From assembly GCF_018614055.1 (NCBI RefSeq), contig NZ_JAGGPB010000002.1, forward strand, positions 1 to 64,000: a stretch of 64,000 nt of DNA, read 5' to 3'. Source of the DNA: Streptomyces sp. ISL-98. Its GTDB lineage: Bacteria > Actinomycetota > Actinomycetes > Streptomycetales > Streptomycetaceae. The position numbers and the translations under genes were made by a program. Position 1 is the stretch's first letter. Each line of letters starts with the position of its first letter. The notes beneath the pieces are model-generated. The model searched no databases. It had not been told where the DNA came from and was given only the letters and a program-made list of their open reading frames with translations. Below, in pieces: positions 17,041 through 24,615 of the stretch.

Positions 17041-17714
17041 TGCAGTCCACGCCCGAGCTTTACCTGGACATACCCGGGGGATTTCATTCCCTGGGCCTCG
17101 ACCTCGACGGCGAAGAACGCCTCGAACAGCTCTGGTCCGTCGCCGAGGAGATCTGGCCGGCCGGAACCGACTTCCAACGCGAAGTCGCCTTCCACTCCTA
17201 CCGCGAAATGGCCGACCACGCCCTCACAGAGAATTCCTTCTACGCGGGCTTCTGCCTGGACGAGGCACCGGACGGCCGCGTCACCACCGCCTCGCTGCTG
17301 GCCCGCCTCGACCCTCTGGACGAGGCCGATGCCGAGTTGTCCGCGCGCGGCCTTTTCGAGGCGCTCTCCGCGAACGAGAACAACACGGTCGAGGACATCC
17401 GCGTTCCAGCAGGACCGGGCGTGCTCGTGCTGTGCGGGCTGAGATGGCAGGCGGAGCCGGACGACGACACTGCGCCGTCCCTGCCCCTCGCGCGGGCCGA
17501 TGTCTACCTCCCCCTCCCTCGCATGCGTCGGCTCCTCGTCATGAGCCTGACCACTCCGTCGCTGCCGGATCTACCCTTCTACGTCTCGCTGTTGTCGAAG
17601 TCGGCCCACGACCTCACGGTCTCCAGCGACGCAGAGCCGCCTCCCTCCGGCCCTGTGAACGGCGGTGAGAGGAGAGCCAGCATCTCCGATCAGGTCAGGG
17701 CTGACTTCGGTTAG
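17040..17714 (+). CDS. T7SS-associated protein, paralogue of gene at 20759
   Basis: 224 aa. Cytosolic, no signal peptide: DIPGGFHSLGLDLDGEERLE, EVAFHSYREMADHAL, ENSFYAGFCLDEAPDGRVTTASLLARLD, then IRVPAGPGVLVLCGL, ADVYLPLPRMRRLLVMSLTTPSLP, SAHDLTVS and the terminal VRADFG. The strand order, the valine-rich strand, the LTV/LTFT motif near the end and the terminal VR-x-DFG all match the protein encoded at 20759-21247 next to the second mycosin. The family therefore recurs beside T7SS genes on both strands of this window. Its role is unknown. Confidence 0.55.
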   Translation: MQSTPELYLDIPGGFHSLGLDLDGEERLEQLWSVAEEIWPAGTDFQREVAFHSYREMADHALTENSFYAGFCLDEAPDGRVTTASLLARLDPLDEADAELSARGLFEALSANENNTVEDIRVPAGPGVLVLCGLRWQAEPDDDTAPSLPLARADVYLPLPRMRRLLVMSLTTPSLPDLPFYVSLLSKSAHDLTVSSDAEPPPSGPVNGGERRASISDQVRADFG

Positions 17715-17800
17715 TGGGCAGGTGCGCGACGCCCATACGGCGAACATGACGACGCCAGTGCCTCAGCGTCCAGTAGACGGTTCGCGCCGTGAGGGGGCTT

Positions 17801-18015
17801 TGACCCCGAATCTTGGACACCCCGAGGTACTTGGCTCTTGAAAGTCCAGGAGTACGGATGTCCCGTGATCATGAAGCACTGTCCGCCCAAGTTCAAGGCG
17901 GATGCGGTCGCGCTGTACGAGTCGCGGGCGGGAGCGGCGATCAAGTCGGTCGCCGCTGATCTGGGCGTCAACCCGGAGACGCTGCGGAACTGGATCCGGG
18001 CGGCCGGAGTGGGTA
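17801..18015 (+). mobile_element. IS3-family element remnant (left end plus 5' part of orfA)
   Basis: TGACCCCGAATCTTGGACAC at 17801 looks like the terminal inverted repeat of Streptomyces IS3-type elements. The ATG at 17871 opens an OrfA helix-turn-helix protein (MKHCPPKFKADAVALYESR, IKSVAADLGVNPETLRNW). The gene stops matching at about 18012, where the sequence changes to a fragment of a T7SS gene. OrfB and the right end are absent, so the element cannot move on its own. Confidence 0.7.
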
Positions 18016-18040
18016 GCTGGCCGACGAAGGCCGAACCGAC

Positions 18041-18168
18041 GCCGGTGCCCTTTCCGGCAATTCCCTTGGCGGCGCCAACCACGCCGCCACGGGACTTCGC
18101 GAGGGCTCCACGGCCACCGGTGCCAGCGCCACCTCGACCGGCGGCGCCTGCACCAGCCCCACCGCCCG
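18041..18168 (-). pseudogene. Displaced fragment of the PPE-like T7SS gene
   Basis: This stretch is highly similar to 22921-23047 inside the Gly-rich C-terminal region of the PPE-like gene at 22714-24171. On the minus strand it reads GRGALAKSRGGVVGAAKGIAGKG, against GRGALAKARGGVVGAAKGIAGKG in the intact gene. It abuts the IS3 remnant directly, with no start or remainder of a gene around it. It is best explained as a piece of a former paralogue cut off by the insertion element. Confidence 0.65.
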
Positions 18169-18342
18169 ACCCGCACGGACCCCACGGCCGCCAGGCACGC
18201 CAATGCCGCTGCGTGCGGCACGGCTGAGACCGGGGGCACGTCCCGGGAGAGCGATGCTGCCACCCGGCACGCCACCTTGAGCTTCACGCCTTGCAGCTGC
18301 GCTTCAGCACCGGTTCGACGGCACGGGCCTCGGGCAGGCTCG

Positions 18343-18528
18343 TCAACTGAAGATTCCGTGCGCCTGAAATGCGAATGCCTGCCACGCAGCCGGGCCGAAG
18401 CGGAGTATCTCGCCATCCGGGTCCTTGGAGTCCCGTACCGCGATGGTGCCGGGGATGTTCATAGCGACCTCGACGCACTCCCCACTGCCCGTGCTGTAGG
18501 TCGACTTCACGAATTTGAACTGGTCCAT
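18343..18528 (-). CDS. DUF397-domain protein
   Basis: 61 aa, the usual size for DUF397 proteins. Family signature: FVKSTYSTGSGECVEVA, then IAVRDSKDPDGEILRFGPAAWQAF. In Streptomyces these small proteins are encoded next to an XRE-DUF5753 regulator and often an HATPase-domain protein, as here (WhiJ/AbaA-type clusters). The ATG lies four bases after the stop of the regulator gene, so they form one transcript. From family knowledge it probably acts with the regulator in developmental or antibiotic control. Confidence 0.85.
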   Translation of the reverse strand: MDQFKFVKSTYSTGSGECVEVAMNIPGTIAVRDSKDPDGEILRFGPAAWQAFAFQAHGIFS

Positions 18529-18532
18529 CAGG

Positions 18533-19415
18533 CTAGAGCTCCTCGATCACACGCCGGATGAGCGATCGCGAGTCTGCCTGGGCCAATGAATTCCGCGCGA
18601 TGCGGTCGAAAATGGCCGTGTGGCGAGCCGCGTCCTGCTCACTCTCCAGCCACAGGCTAGACGAGGGTGTGTCCAGGTAGACGACGTCCAGTGCCTCGAG
18701 TTCGGCAAACGAGATGATGTTGAAGGCTCCCTCCAGTGCCGGCGTGGGCACCGGCCTGGAAGGGGAGGACCTGGATCTTCACGTTCGGCCGCTCCGTCAG
18801 CTTCAGCAGGTGATCGAGCTGGCCACACATGACGTCTCGGCCGCCGACGTGTTGCCGCAGCGCGCCTTCACCTATCACTGCCCAGAGCTGGAGAGGGGGC
18901 GTGTCATTGATGCGGTCCTGGCGGGCGATGCGTGCTTCCACGAACCGTTCGACCTCGTCCGGGTCCTCCCAGACGCCACACCCAACCGCCAACGCGCGTG
19001 CGTAGTCGGGTGTTTGGAGCAGTCCGGGAACGACGGTGACCTGATGGGTACGCACTCGTGCCGCAACATCTTCCAGTGCGACGTACTCGACCTGAGCGCC
19101 CAGCACTGGGTACTGATTCCACCAGCCCTTGGCCTTTCTGCGTTCCCGGTCCGCCTTCGCCAGACCCAGGAGACGGGCAATAGCCTGGGCGTCACCCACG
19201 CCGTACAGATGGCACAGCGCCCGAATGTCCGGATCGCGGACGGGGACCAGGCCCCGCTCAAGCTTGGTGACCTTCGCTACTGATGCTGTGAGGGCCTGCG
19301 CCGCCTGTGGCTGCTTCATGCCGCACGCCTCGCGCATGCGCAGCAGTTCACCGCCCAGCCTGCGGGCGAGGACGGTGGAGACCGAGACGCCTCGATCAGC
19401 CTGACTGCGTGTCAC
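18533..19415 (-). pseudogene. XRE-family regulator with DUF5753, frameshifted
   Basis: GTG 19415 follows GGAGG. The N-terminus is an XRE helix-turn-helix (LRMREACGMKQPQAAQALTAS, KLERGLVPV). The DUF5753 ligand-type domain follows (TVVPGLLQTPDYARAL, VEARIARQDRI, LRQHVGGRDVM, VKIQVLPFQAGAHAG). At about 18750 the frame shifts: the normal continuation LEGAFNIISFAELEALDVVYLDT and the usual C-terminus ending RRVIEEL lie one frame over. The span is 883 bases, one more than a multiple of three, so one extra base (near ACTGGAGGG) accounts for it. Downstream DUF397 and the divergent HATPase gene are intact. It is a pseudogene or a base error. Confidence 0.75.
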
Positions 19416-19646
19416 TGGTGCATCGCCTCCACGTGGGTTGCCTCAGTGTGCAACCGATCTCCGGCCAGGAACAAGTGACCTTGAGTCAATATTTCTGCAT
19501 AACGAAGTTGATGGCATCGCACTAGTAACCGTCGATACTCAACCGCTCGCACAGCGGCGCCGACTGACGGAAGTGCACCGCTCCGCCCTGCGCGGGCGCG
19601 GCATGCCACCGTTTCGCGGCCCGCTCGCACAAGGAGGTGCGTGTGC

Positions 19647-20057
19647 ATGGAGGCATCGGCGAACGCCCGCTACGACGTGATCACCTACCGACCCCGGCTG
19701 GAGTCCGTCCCCGCCGCCCGCAGACGAATCGCGTGGCTGGCCGGCGAATGGGGACATCCTGAAGTCGCTGGGGACGCGGCCCTCGTCACCAGCGAGCTGG
19801 TGACGAACGCCCTGCTCCACGGCTGCCTCAGGGATCGGCTCTTCCGAGTGGAGGCAGTCCTCGCCAAATCGGTCTTACGGATCTCCGTCACCGATCCCAA
19901 GGGGGAGCGCAGACCGGCTCTCCGCTCTGCCGAGTGCGAGGACCAGTTCGGGCGTGGGCTCGTCATCGTCCATGCGCTCGCCGCGCGTTGGGACGTGGAA
20001 GCGCTCACGGTTGGGAAAACCGTTTGGGCGGAGCTGGAGCTGAAGGGGTGCGGATAG
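19647..20057 (+). CDS. ATP-binding anti-sigma-type protein (HATPase)
   Basis: 136 aa from ATG 19647, nine bases after AGGAGG; the GTG at 19641 is too close to that site. It is an RsbW/SpoIIAB-like GHKL ATPase domain of the short Streptomyces type. The N box is DAALVTSELVTNALLHG, the G1 box is ISVTDPKGERRP, and GRGLVIVHALAARWDVE follows. It is divergent from the XRE-DUF5753 regulator across 230 bases, completing the WhiJ-like trio. Such proteins are thought to be kinases or anti-sigma factors of the conserved developmental clusters; the target here is unknown. Confidence 0.8.
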   Translation: MEASANARYDVITYRPRLESVPAARRRIAWLAGEWGHPEVAGDAALVTSELVTNALLHGCLRDRLFRVEAVLAKSVLRISVTDPKGERRPALRSAECEDQFGRGLVIVHALAARWDVEALTVGKTVWAELELKGCG

Positions 20058-20068
20058 GACGGAACCGC

Positions 20069-20100
20069 AACGGTGCCGGGCTGTGGAGCCCGGCACCGTT
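20069..20100. terminator. Bidirectional hairpin terminator between convergent genes
   Basis: A perfect 14-bp inverted repeat, AACGGTGCCGGGCT/AGCCCGGCACCGTT, with a GTGG loop. It lies 11 bases after the HATPase gene stop (+) and one base before the end of the decayed T7SS membrane-protein gene (-), so it can end transcripts from both sides. Confidence 0.85.
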
Positions 20101-20101
20101 G

Positions 20102-20742
20102 TCATGACGTGGCGGCTATAGGCCGTACATCGTCCTCGGTTCCTTCTCGATGCTTAGTGATCCCGGCCTGCTCCGCTTGCACGATGCCTGTGGCATCGGC
20201 CTGTTCGCGCTCCTGCGTGAACTTCTGCCAGTCCGAGGGCTGCATGAACAGCATGTCGTTCGTTCCGGGCACAAATCATGACTCCACCGAAGGCTAGATC
20301 GCCAGCGACCCACGCGCCGCGGCCCTCAGCACCCTTGAGTCAGCGGCGGACTGTTGACGCGTTGAGAGCCCGCATCTGGGGTGCTCCGTGCTGACCGCGA
20401 GTGGAGAGCTTGATGGTGAATACATTGCCGATCAGCGACCACTGCTCGCGCTTCTTGTCCACACGCGTGCGGTAATCGAGGGGGTAGGTCCGCAACACTC
20501 TCTCGCACACGGCGAGACGCCTGCCATTCCCGGTCCGGATGAACAGAAAGAGAAGGACGAAGAGCCCCTGGACGATAGGAAGGGCCGTGAGGATGAGTTC
20601 GGGCCCCCAACGCGTGCGTCACGAACGGCACGACGAGCAAGGCCACACCGAGGGCGATGCGGCCACTGACGTGCTTGGCCAAAACGCACTTGGTGTGCTT
20701 CAGCACCTGATCGATGTCAGAGGCCTCGGGTGGGTTCGCCAC
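20102..20742 (-). pseudogene. Decayed third copy of the T7SS-linked membrane protein
   Basis: From GTG 20742 (after GGAGAA) it reads ANPPEASDIDQVLKHTKC, with a transmembrane stretch IALGVALLVVPFVTHALG. A shift in a G5 run then leads to a second transmembrane stretch (LILTALPIVQGLFVLLFLF) and CERVLRTYPLDYRTRV, matching VLREYPWEYRSSV of the gene at 13447. An in-frame TGA at 20340-20342 interrupts a spot equivalent to an Arg codon. The text resumes GRGAWVAGDLAFGGVM, shifts again near 20265 and ends VPGTNDMLF...AATS. The total of 641 bases fits 213 codons plus two extra bases, matching the 216-aa paralogue. It is last in the leftward T7SS gene string. Confidence 0.75.
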
Positions 20743-20758
20743 CTGGAGTTCTCCGTTC

Positions 20759-21247
20759 TCATCCGAAGTCGTTCCGCACCGCCGCAGCCGCAGAACCCGG
20801 CTCTGGCTCCCCAGCGTTGGCATCGCCAGTCGTTCCCGGAAGCGAAGGATCGGTGAACGTCAGAGTGTGAGCGACGCCAAGCAGAATGTCCCGGCAGTCA
20901 CCAGCGAGTTCGACAGCGGGTGTCACCATCTGGATCACGATTAGGTCGGCATTGTTGGCGCCGGTCGCCGCCACCGTACCTTGCCAAACAGCCTCCATGG
21001 CTGGGCCGCTGCCCTCGGGCGTTCGGCCCGGCGCGGCCATGTTCCGCTTCTCCTCGACGAGGAAGCCAAGACCACACGGCAGCTCGAGCGGGCGTATGCC
21101 CTCGTCCGGGGAGTCGGCAGCAGTTCCCGCCATGCCAGCGATGAGCAGCTTCGCACCGCCGCCGGAGGCCGGGATCGTCGAGAACGTGAGCACCGAGAAG
21201 GTGACCCCGTCCGCGTGCTGAGCTTCGTGGCTGACCGCACATTCCAC
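20759..21247 (-). CDS. T7SS-associated protein, paralogue of gene at 17040
   Basis: 162 aa from GTG 21247. It corresponds to the C-terminal two thirds of the 224-aa protein at 17040: VECAVSHEAQHADGVTFSVL, IRPLELPCGLGFLVEEKR, ANNADLIVIQMVTPAVELAG, AHTLTFTDP and the terminal VRNDFG. An in-frame stop lies five codons upstream, so the N-terminal 60 residues of the longer paralogue are absent. The gene follows the second mycosin by 29 bases and precedes the decayed membrane-protein gene. It may be a natural short form or a 5'-truncated gene. Function unknown. Confidence 0.55.
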   Translation of the reverse strand: MECAVSHEAQHADGVTFSVLTFSTIPASGGGAKLLIAGMAGTAADSPDEGIRPLELPCGLGFLVEEKRNMAAPGRTPEGSGPAMEAVWQGTVAATGANNADLIVIQMVTPAVELAGDCRDILLGVAHTLTFTDPSLPGTTGDANAGEPEPGSAAAAVRNDFG

Positions 21248-21276
21248 CGCGAGGTCGGATCAGGCGACTCTTCGAG

Positions 21277-22638
21277 TTACTGGCCTTGGTGTGGAGGCTG
21301 TTGGCCGTAAGGGTTGGGGTTCCGGACCTGTCCCGGTTCCGCGGCGGGATACGGCTGCTGGGCCGTCGGGTACGGCGGTTGGTTCGGGTAGCCCATGCCC
21401 TGGGGGAAACTTCCGCCGTTGGGGCCACCGGGGCCGGGGCCGCCGTTGCCACGGTTTCCGCGGCTGCGAAGTACGGCGAAGATGATGCCGCCGATGACTA
21501 CGACTGCTGCGACGCCGCCGATGACGAGGGGCAGGCTGACCGATGAGGACTTCTTCTTAGCCCGGGTTGAGCTGTCATCGCTGCCTGCGGAAGCGCTGCC
21601 GGCCTTCGATGAGGTGTCCGACGGCAACTGCAACTTGCCCAGGGGGCCTGCCTTCGGGCCCTTGGGCATGTCCATCGTGACAGCCTGGTAGGGGCGGATA
21701 ATCCCGTAGCCGTATTCCTCGTCGGGCGCCTTCAGACCCTTATTGCCGAGGAAAGAAGCCGACTTAACGAGGCGGTTGATTACCTGGCCTGCGGTGAGAT
21801 CGGGGTACTTTGCGCGAACCAACGCGGCGGTGGCGGACACAAAGGCGGTTGAATTCGATGTGCCGCTACTCATGCTGTATCCATTCGACCGCGAGGGATC
21901 CGCGGAGACGATTTTCTCTCCAGGAGCCGCAAGCACTACCTCCTTCCCGGTATTAGATTTCTCCCAGCGAATGGCATCTTCGTTGACAGCACCCACAGCA
22001 ACGACTCCGGGCAGCGCCGCTGGATAGCCAACATCCCCCATGTTATTTCCCGTGCCTGCTACGACAACCACATCGTGTGCCTGCGCATAGGCAATTGCTT
22101 CGCGCCCGACGCTCAGAGTCTTGCCATACTCATTGGCAAAGGACAGGTTAATGACCTTCGCACCCTGGTCCACTGCGTATCGAACTGCAGCAGCCCATTT
22201 CTCATCCGGGTTCTTGTCGTTTTCATCCTGAAGCGTACGCAGCGGCAAGATTTTCGCCTTCGGCGCGAGCCCCGTCACTCCGGATGCGTTCGCCGCACCG
22301 TGACCGTGTCCAGCGATAAGACTCGCCATACCGGTTCCATGCCCTTGCTTGTCCTCTTGGGCATTGCCGCCACCGGTGAAGTCTTTCCCCTCAAGGACCT
22401 GACCAGTCAGGTCAGGGTGGCTGGCATCCACGCCAGTATCAACGACAGCAACAGTCACACCCTCACCCTGGGACTCGGCCCAGGTGTCTTTCATGGCGAA
22501 TACATCCAAGACCCACTGCTCGTCTCTGATGTAGTCGGCTGAGGCAGTCGGGGCTGAAGTGAGGAGCAAGGCTCCTGTCAACGCCACGACTCCCGCCGTG
22601 GACCAGACTCGTTTGGCACCCAATTCCTTGCTCCTCAC
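21277..22638 (-). CDS. mycP: Mycosin (T7SS subtilisin-like serine protease), second copy
   Basis: 453 aa. Signal peptide (residues 1-34, VALTGALLLTSAPTASA), then an S8 peptidase domain with D67 (VAVVDTGVD), H100 (GHGTGMA) and S261 (SGTSNSTAF). The usual SMAAP after the catalytic Ser is replaced by SNSTAF. A Ser-rich linker leads to one transmembrane helix (LPLVIGGVAAVVVIGGIIFAVL) and a roughly 55-residue Pro/Gln/Gly-rich cytosolic tail. This is the mycosin layout: a membrane-anchored extracytoplasmic protease tied to the ESX complex. It is one of two mycosins in the same gene string. AT-rich codons near the N-terminus make it look somewhat foreign. Confidence 0.9.
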   Translation of the reverse strand: MRSKELGAKRVWSTAGVVALTGALLLTSAPTASADYIRDEQWVLDVFAMKDTWAESQGEGVTVAVVDTGVDASHPDLTGQVLEGKDFTGGGNAQEDKQGHGTGMASLIAGHGHGAANASGVTGLAPKAKILPLRTLQDENDKNPDEKWAAAVRYAVDQGAKVINLSFANEYGKTLSVGREAIAYAQAHDVVVVAGTGNNMGDVGYPAALPGVVAVGAVNEDAIRWEKSNTGKEVVLAAPGEKIVSADPSRSNGYSMSSGTSNSTAFVSATAALVRAKYPDLTAGQVINRLVKSASFLGNKGLKAPDEEYGYGIIRPYQAVTMDMPKGPKAGPLGKLQLPSDTSSKAGSASAGSDDSSTRAKKKSSSVSLPLVIGGVAAVVVIGGIIFAVLRSRGNRGNGGPGPGGPNGGSFPQGMGYPNQPPYPTAQQPYPAAEPGQVRNPNPYGQQPPHQGQ

Positions 22639-22713
22639 TCAACTACGACTGGTTACGCCAGTCTTCATACACGCGAGCCGCACGGACGTTCCGTGCGGCT
22701 CGCTCTTGTGTGA

Positions 22714-24171
22714 CTACTCGATGTTGCGCGGCACGTTCCGGTTGCGGTCCTCTTCCGAGATCCAGGTCTCTTCGTCTTCGACAAGGTAGTCGGGACGGTC
22801 GCCCCGCTCATTCTCGTCTCCCTGGCGACGTCCGTTGCGGCCGCCCATGCCTCCAGCCATGCCACCCGGCATGCCGCCGCGCTGAGTTCCGCCACGGCTA
22901 CCGTGCAGGCCCGCACCGCCGCCGGCGCCCTTGCCGGCAATGCCCTTGGCCGCGCCGACTACGCCGCCGCGAGCCTTAGCGAGGGCCCCGCGGCCACCGG
23001 CACCAGCGCCTCCACGGCCAGCCGCGCCAGCTCCCGCGCCACCGCCCATGCCGCCCATGCCGGGTCGGCCTCCGCCGCGGCCAGTACCTCCGGCGCCACT
23101 CGGGACGCCGACTCGACCGCCACGGCCATTAACGGGGCTGATCCCGCCGCGACCACCGGCCGGACGGATACCACCTTGCGTGCCGCCCGGGGCTACGAGG
23201 CCAGGGCCTGTGTTGCCACCACCTCCACCGCCACCGCCACCGCCGGGACCCGGGCCAAGGCCAGGTCCAGTCAGGCCGGGCTTGATGCTGTCCACGTTCG
23301 TGCCCGTCGAGGGCGGGAGCGGGAGCGGTGCGCCTCCCGTGATGCCCTTGGGACGGGGAACCTGCGGGGCCGCACCAATACCCTTGGGCGGACCAGCGCT
23401 CCACGGCTTATTGGCTGAGCCTGCGCCGCCCGGCCTGGATGCACCACCAACACCGCCCGGGGTGACAGGCGGCGGGTACTCCACATCCCGGTTGGGTTCC
23501 TTGATGTTGCCGTCGGGGTCCTTAATGATGCGGTTTCTTTCCAAGTTCCCAGTGACCCGCATGTATTGAGCCCCAAGGCTCTCCATGACCGCAACACCGT
23601 TGAGGTGCGCTTCTCGGCTCGCACCGATCTTGCCCTCATTGATTTCCGCCACCTGCTTGGCGGTCAACTTTTGGTCGCCGAGGTCCTTGGCCGTCGACTC
23701 GCCCTCATCCCACTTCCAGTCGCTGAGAGCGTCACCGACCTTTGCCCAGCCACTGGGTTCCTTGATGTCGTCCAGTTGCGGCTTGTAGTTCCGCAACTGC
23801 CTGGCCGCGTCAGCCATCTGGGTGCTGTTGAGATCGGCATGCCAAGCCGCGTTTCTGATGCTCTGTGCGATGCCACGAGCCGTCTTCTCGAATGCCCTGG
23901 CGGCTTCGCCTTCCCAGTGCTCCAGTACATTGTTGACCGCCTTGTCGAGCAGGCCGGCGATCCCCTCTCCGTCCTTGCCGCCGACGAGGATCTCATTGAC
24001 CTTGCCCCAGTGGCGGCCGGTCTCCTCAATTGGCTCCGGCTTGACGCCGTCAAGCATCTGCTTGAGCTCTTTGAGCGAGTAATCAATGAATTGAGTCTTG
24101 GTCTGAGGTCGTCCCGCAATGCAGGTCTCACCCTCAAGTACTGGCTTGGGCTGCTCTTTGTCACCGGCCAT
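22714..24171 (-). CDS. PPE-like T7SS substrate with Gly-rich repeat region
   Basis: 485 aa. The N-terminal helical domain (residues 1-190) contains HWEGEAARAFEKTARGIAQSI, a WXG-like turn. Residues 235-440 are Pro/Gly-rich, with a run of ten Gly near the centre and repeats such as GRGGAGAGGRGALAKARGG. The C-terminus RPDYLVEDEETWISEEDRN is a motif I associate with actinobacterial PPE-like/WXG-domain T7SS proteins. It is preceded by the PE/WXG-like gene (38 bases), a PE-PPE style pair. A roughly 127-bp part of this gene also occurs displaced at 18041. It is secreted or surface-exposed by inference. Confidence 0.75.
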   Translation of the reverse strand: MAGDKEQPKPVLEGETCIAGRPQTKTQFIDYSLKELKQMLDGVKPEPIEETGRHWGKVNEILVGGKDGEGIAGLLDKAVNNVLEHWEGEAARAFEKTARGIAQSIRNAAWHADLNSTQMADAARQLRNYKPQLDDIKEPSGWAKVGDALSDWKWDEGESTAKDLGDQKLTAKQVAEINEGKIGASREAHLNGVAVMESLGAQYMRVTGNLERNRIIKDPDGNIKEPNRDVEYPPPVTPGGVGGASRPGGAGSANKPWSAGPPKGIGAAPQVPRPKGITGGAPLPLPPSTGTNVDSIKPGLTGPGLGPGPGGGGGGGGGGNTGPGLVAPGGTQGGIRPAGGRGGISPVNGRGGRVGVPSGAGGTGRGGGRPGMGGMGGGAGAGAAGRGGAGAGGRGALAKARGGVVGAAKGIAGKGAGGGAGLHGSRGGTQRGGMPGGMAGGMGGRNGRRQGDENERGDRPDYLVEDEETWISEEDRNRNVPRNIE

Positions 24172-24209
24172 TTTGAACCCTTCCCCTCAGTAGGTGATTC
24201 TCGATCGGA

Positions 24210-24563
24210 CTACTTTTTGTCCCACTTGCCGCTCGAGTCCCCCGGGCCACCACCCATTTGAGTCTTGTTCGCATACTCTTGCTCGGTGTATTTGTCCTTG
24301 ACCTTGGAGGTGCTCTTGCCGAACTTTTCGATCAGTCCGTGCAGCCCCTTGATCGCGCCCTCAAGGTCGCCCTTGGTTTCCTTGTGAGCGTTGAAGAGGT
24401 CCCCCGCCTCAAGGAACATGCACCCGTTCCCGAACGCGTCCAGCGGGATGTCCGTCCGATACCGCGACGTCTCCCCCGCCTTGTCCATGTCGTCCAGCAG
24501 CGTCCAGAGCTTCTTGATCACTTCATCGAGTGCACTCAAGTCCACCCGCATTCCGTCACTCAT
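24210..24563 (-). CDS. PE/WXG100-like T7SS protein
   Basis: 117 aa, all-helical, no signal peptide, behind a strong GGGGAGAGGA site. MRVDLSALDEVIKKLWTLLDDMDKAG and DLEGAIKGLHGLIEKFGKSTSKVKDKY form the two helices, and a polar Gly/Ser/Lys tail follows. It lacks a clear W-x-G, but size, fold prediction and position directly before the PPE-like gene and after the first mycosin fit an ESX-family partner protein. It probably forms the heterodimer with the PPE-like product for recognition by the secretion ATPase. Confidence 0.65.
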   Translation of the reverse strand: MSDGMRVDLSALDEVIKKLWTLLDDMDKAGETSRYRTDIPLDAFGNGCMFLEAGDLFNAHKETKGDLEGAIKGLHGLIEKFGKSTSKVKDKYTEQEYANKTQMGGGPGDSSGKWDKK

Positions 24564-24615
24564 ACCCCGTGTCCTCTCCCCTGTTTCTAAGTTCTCAGTG
24601 CCTCAACGGGCCCAA

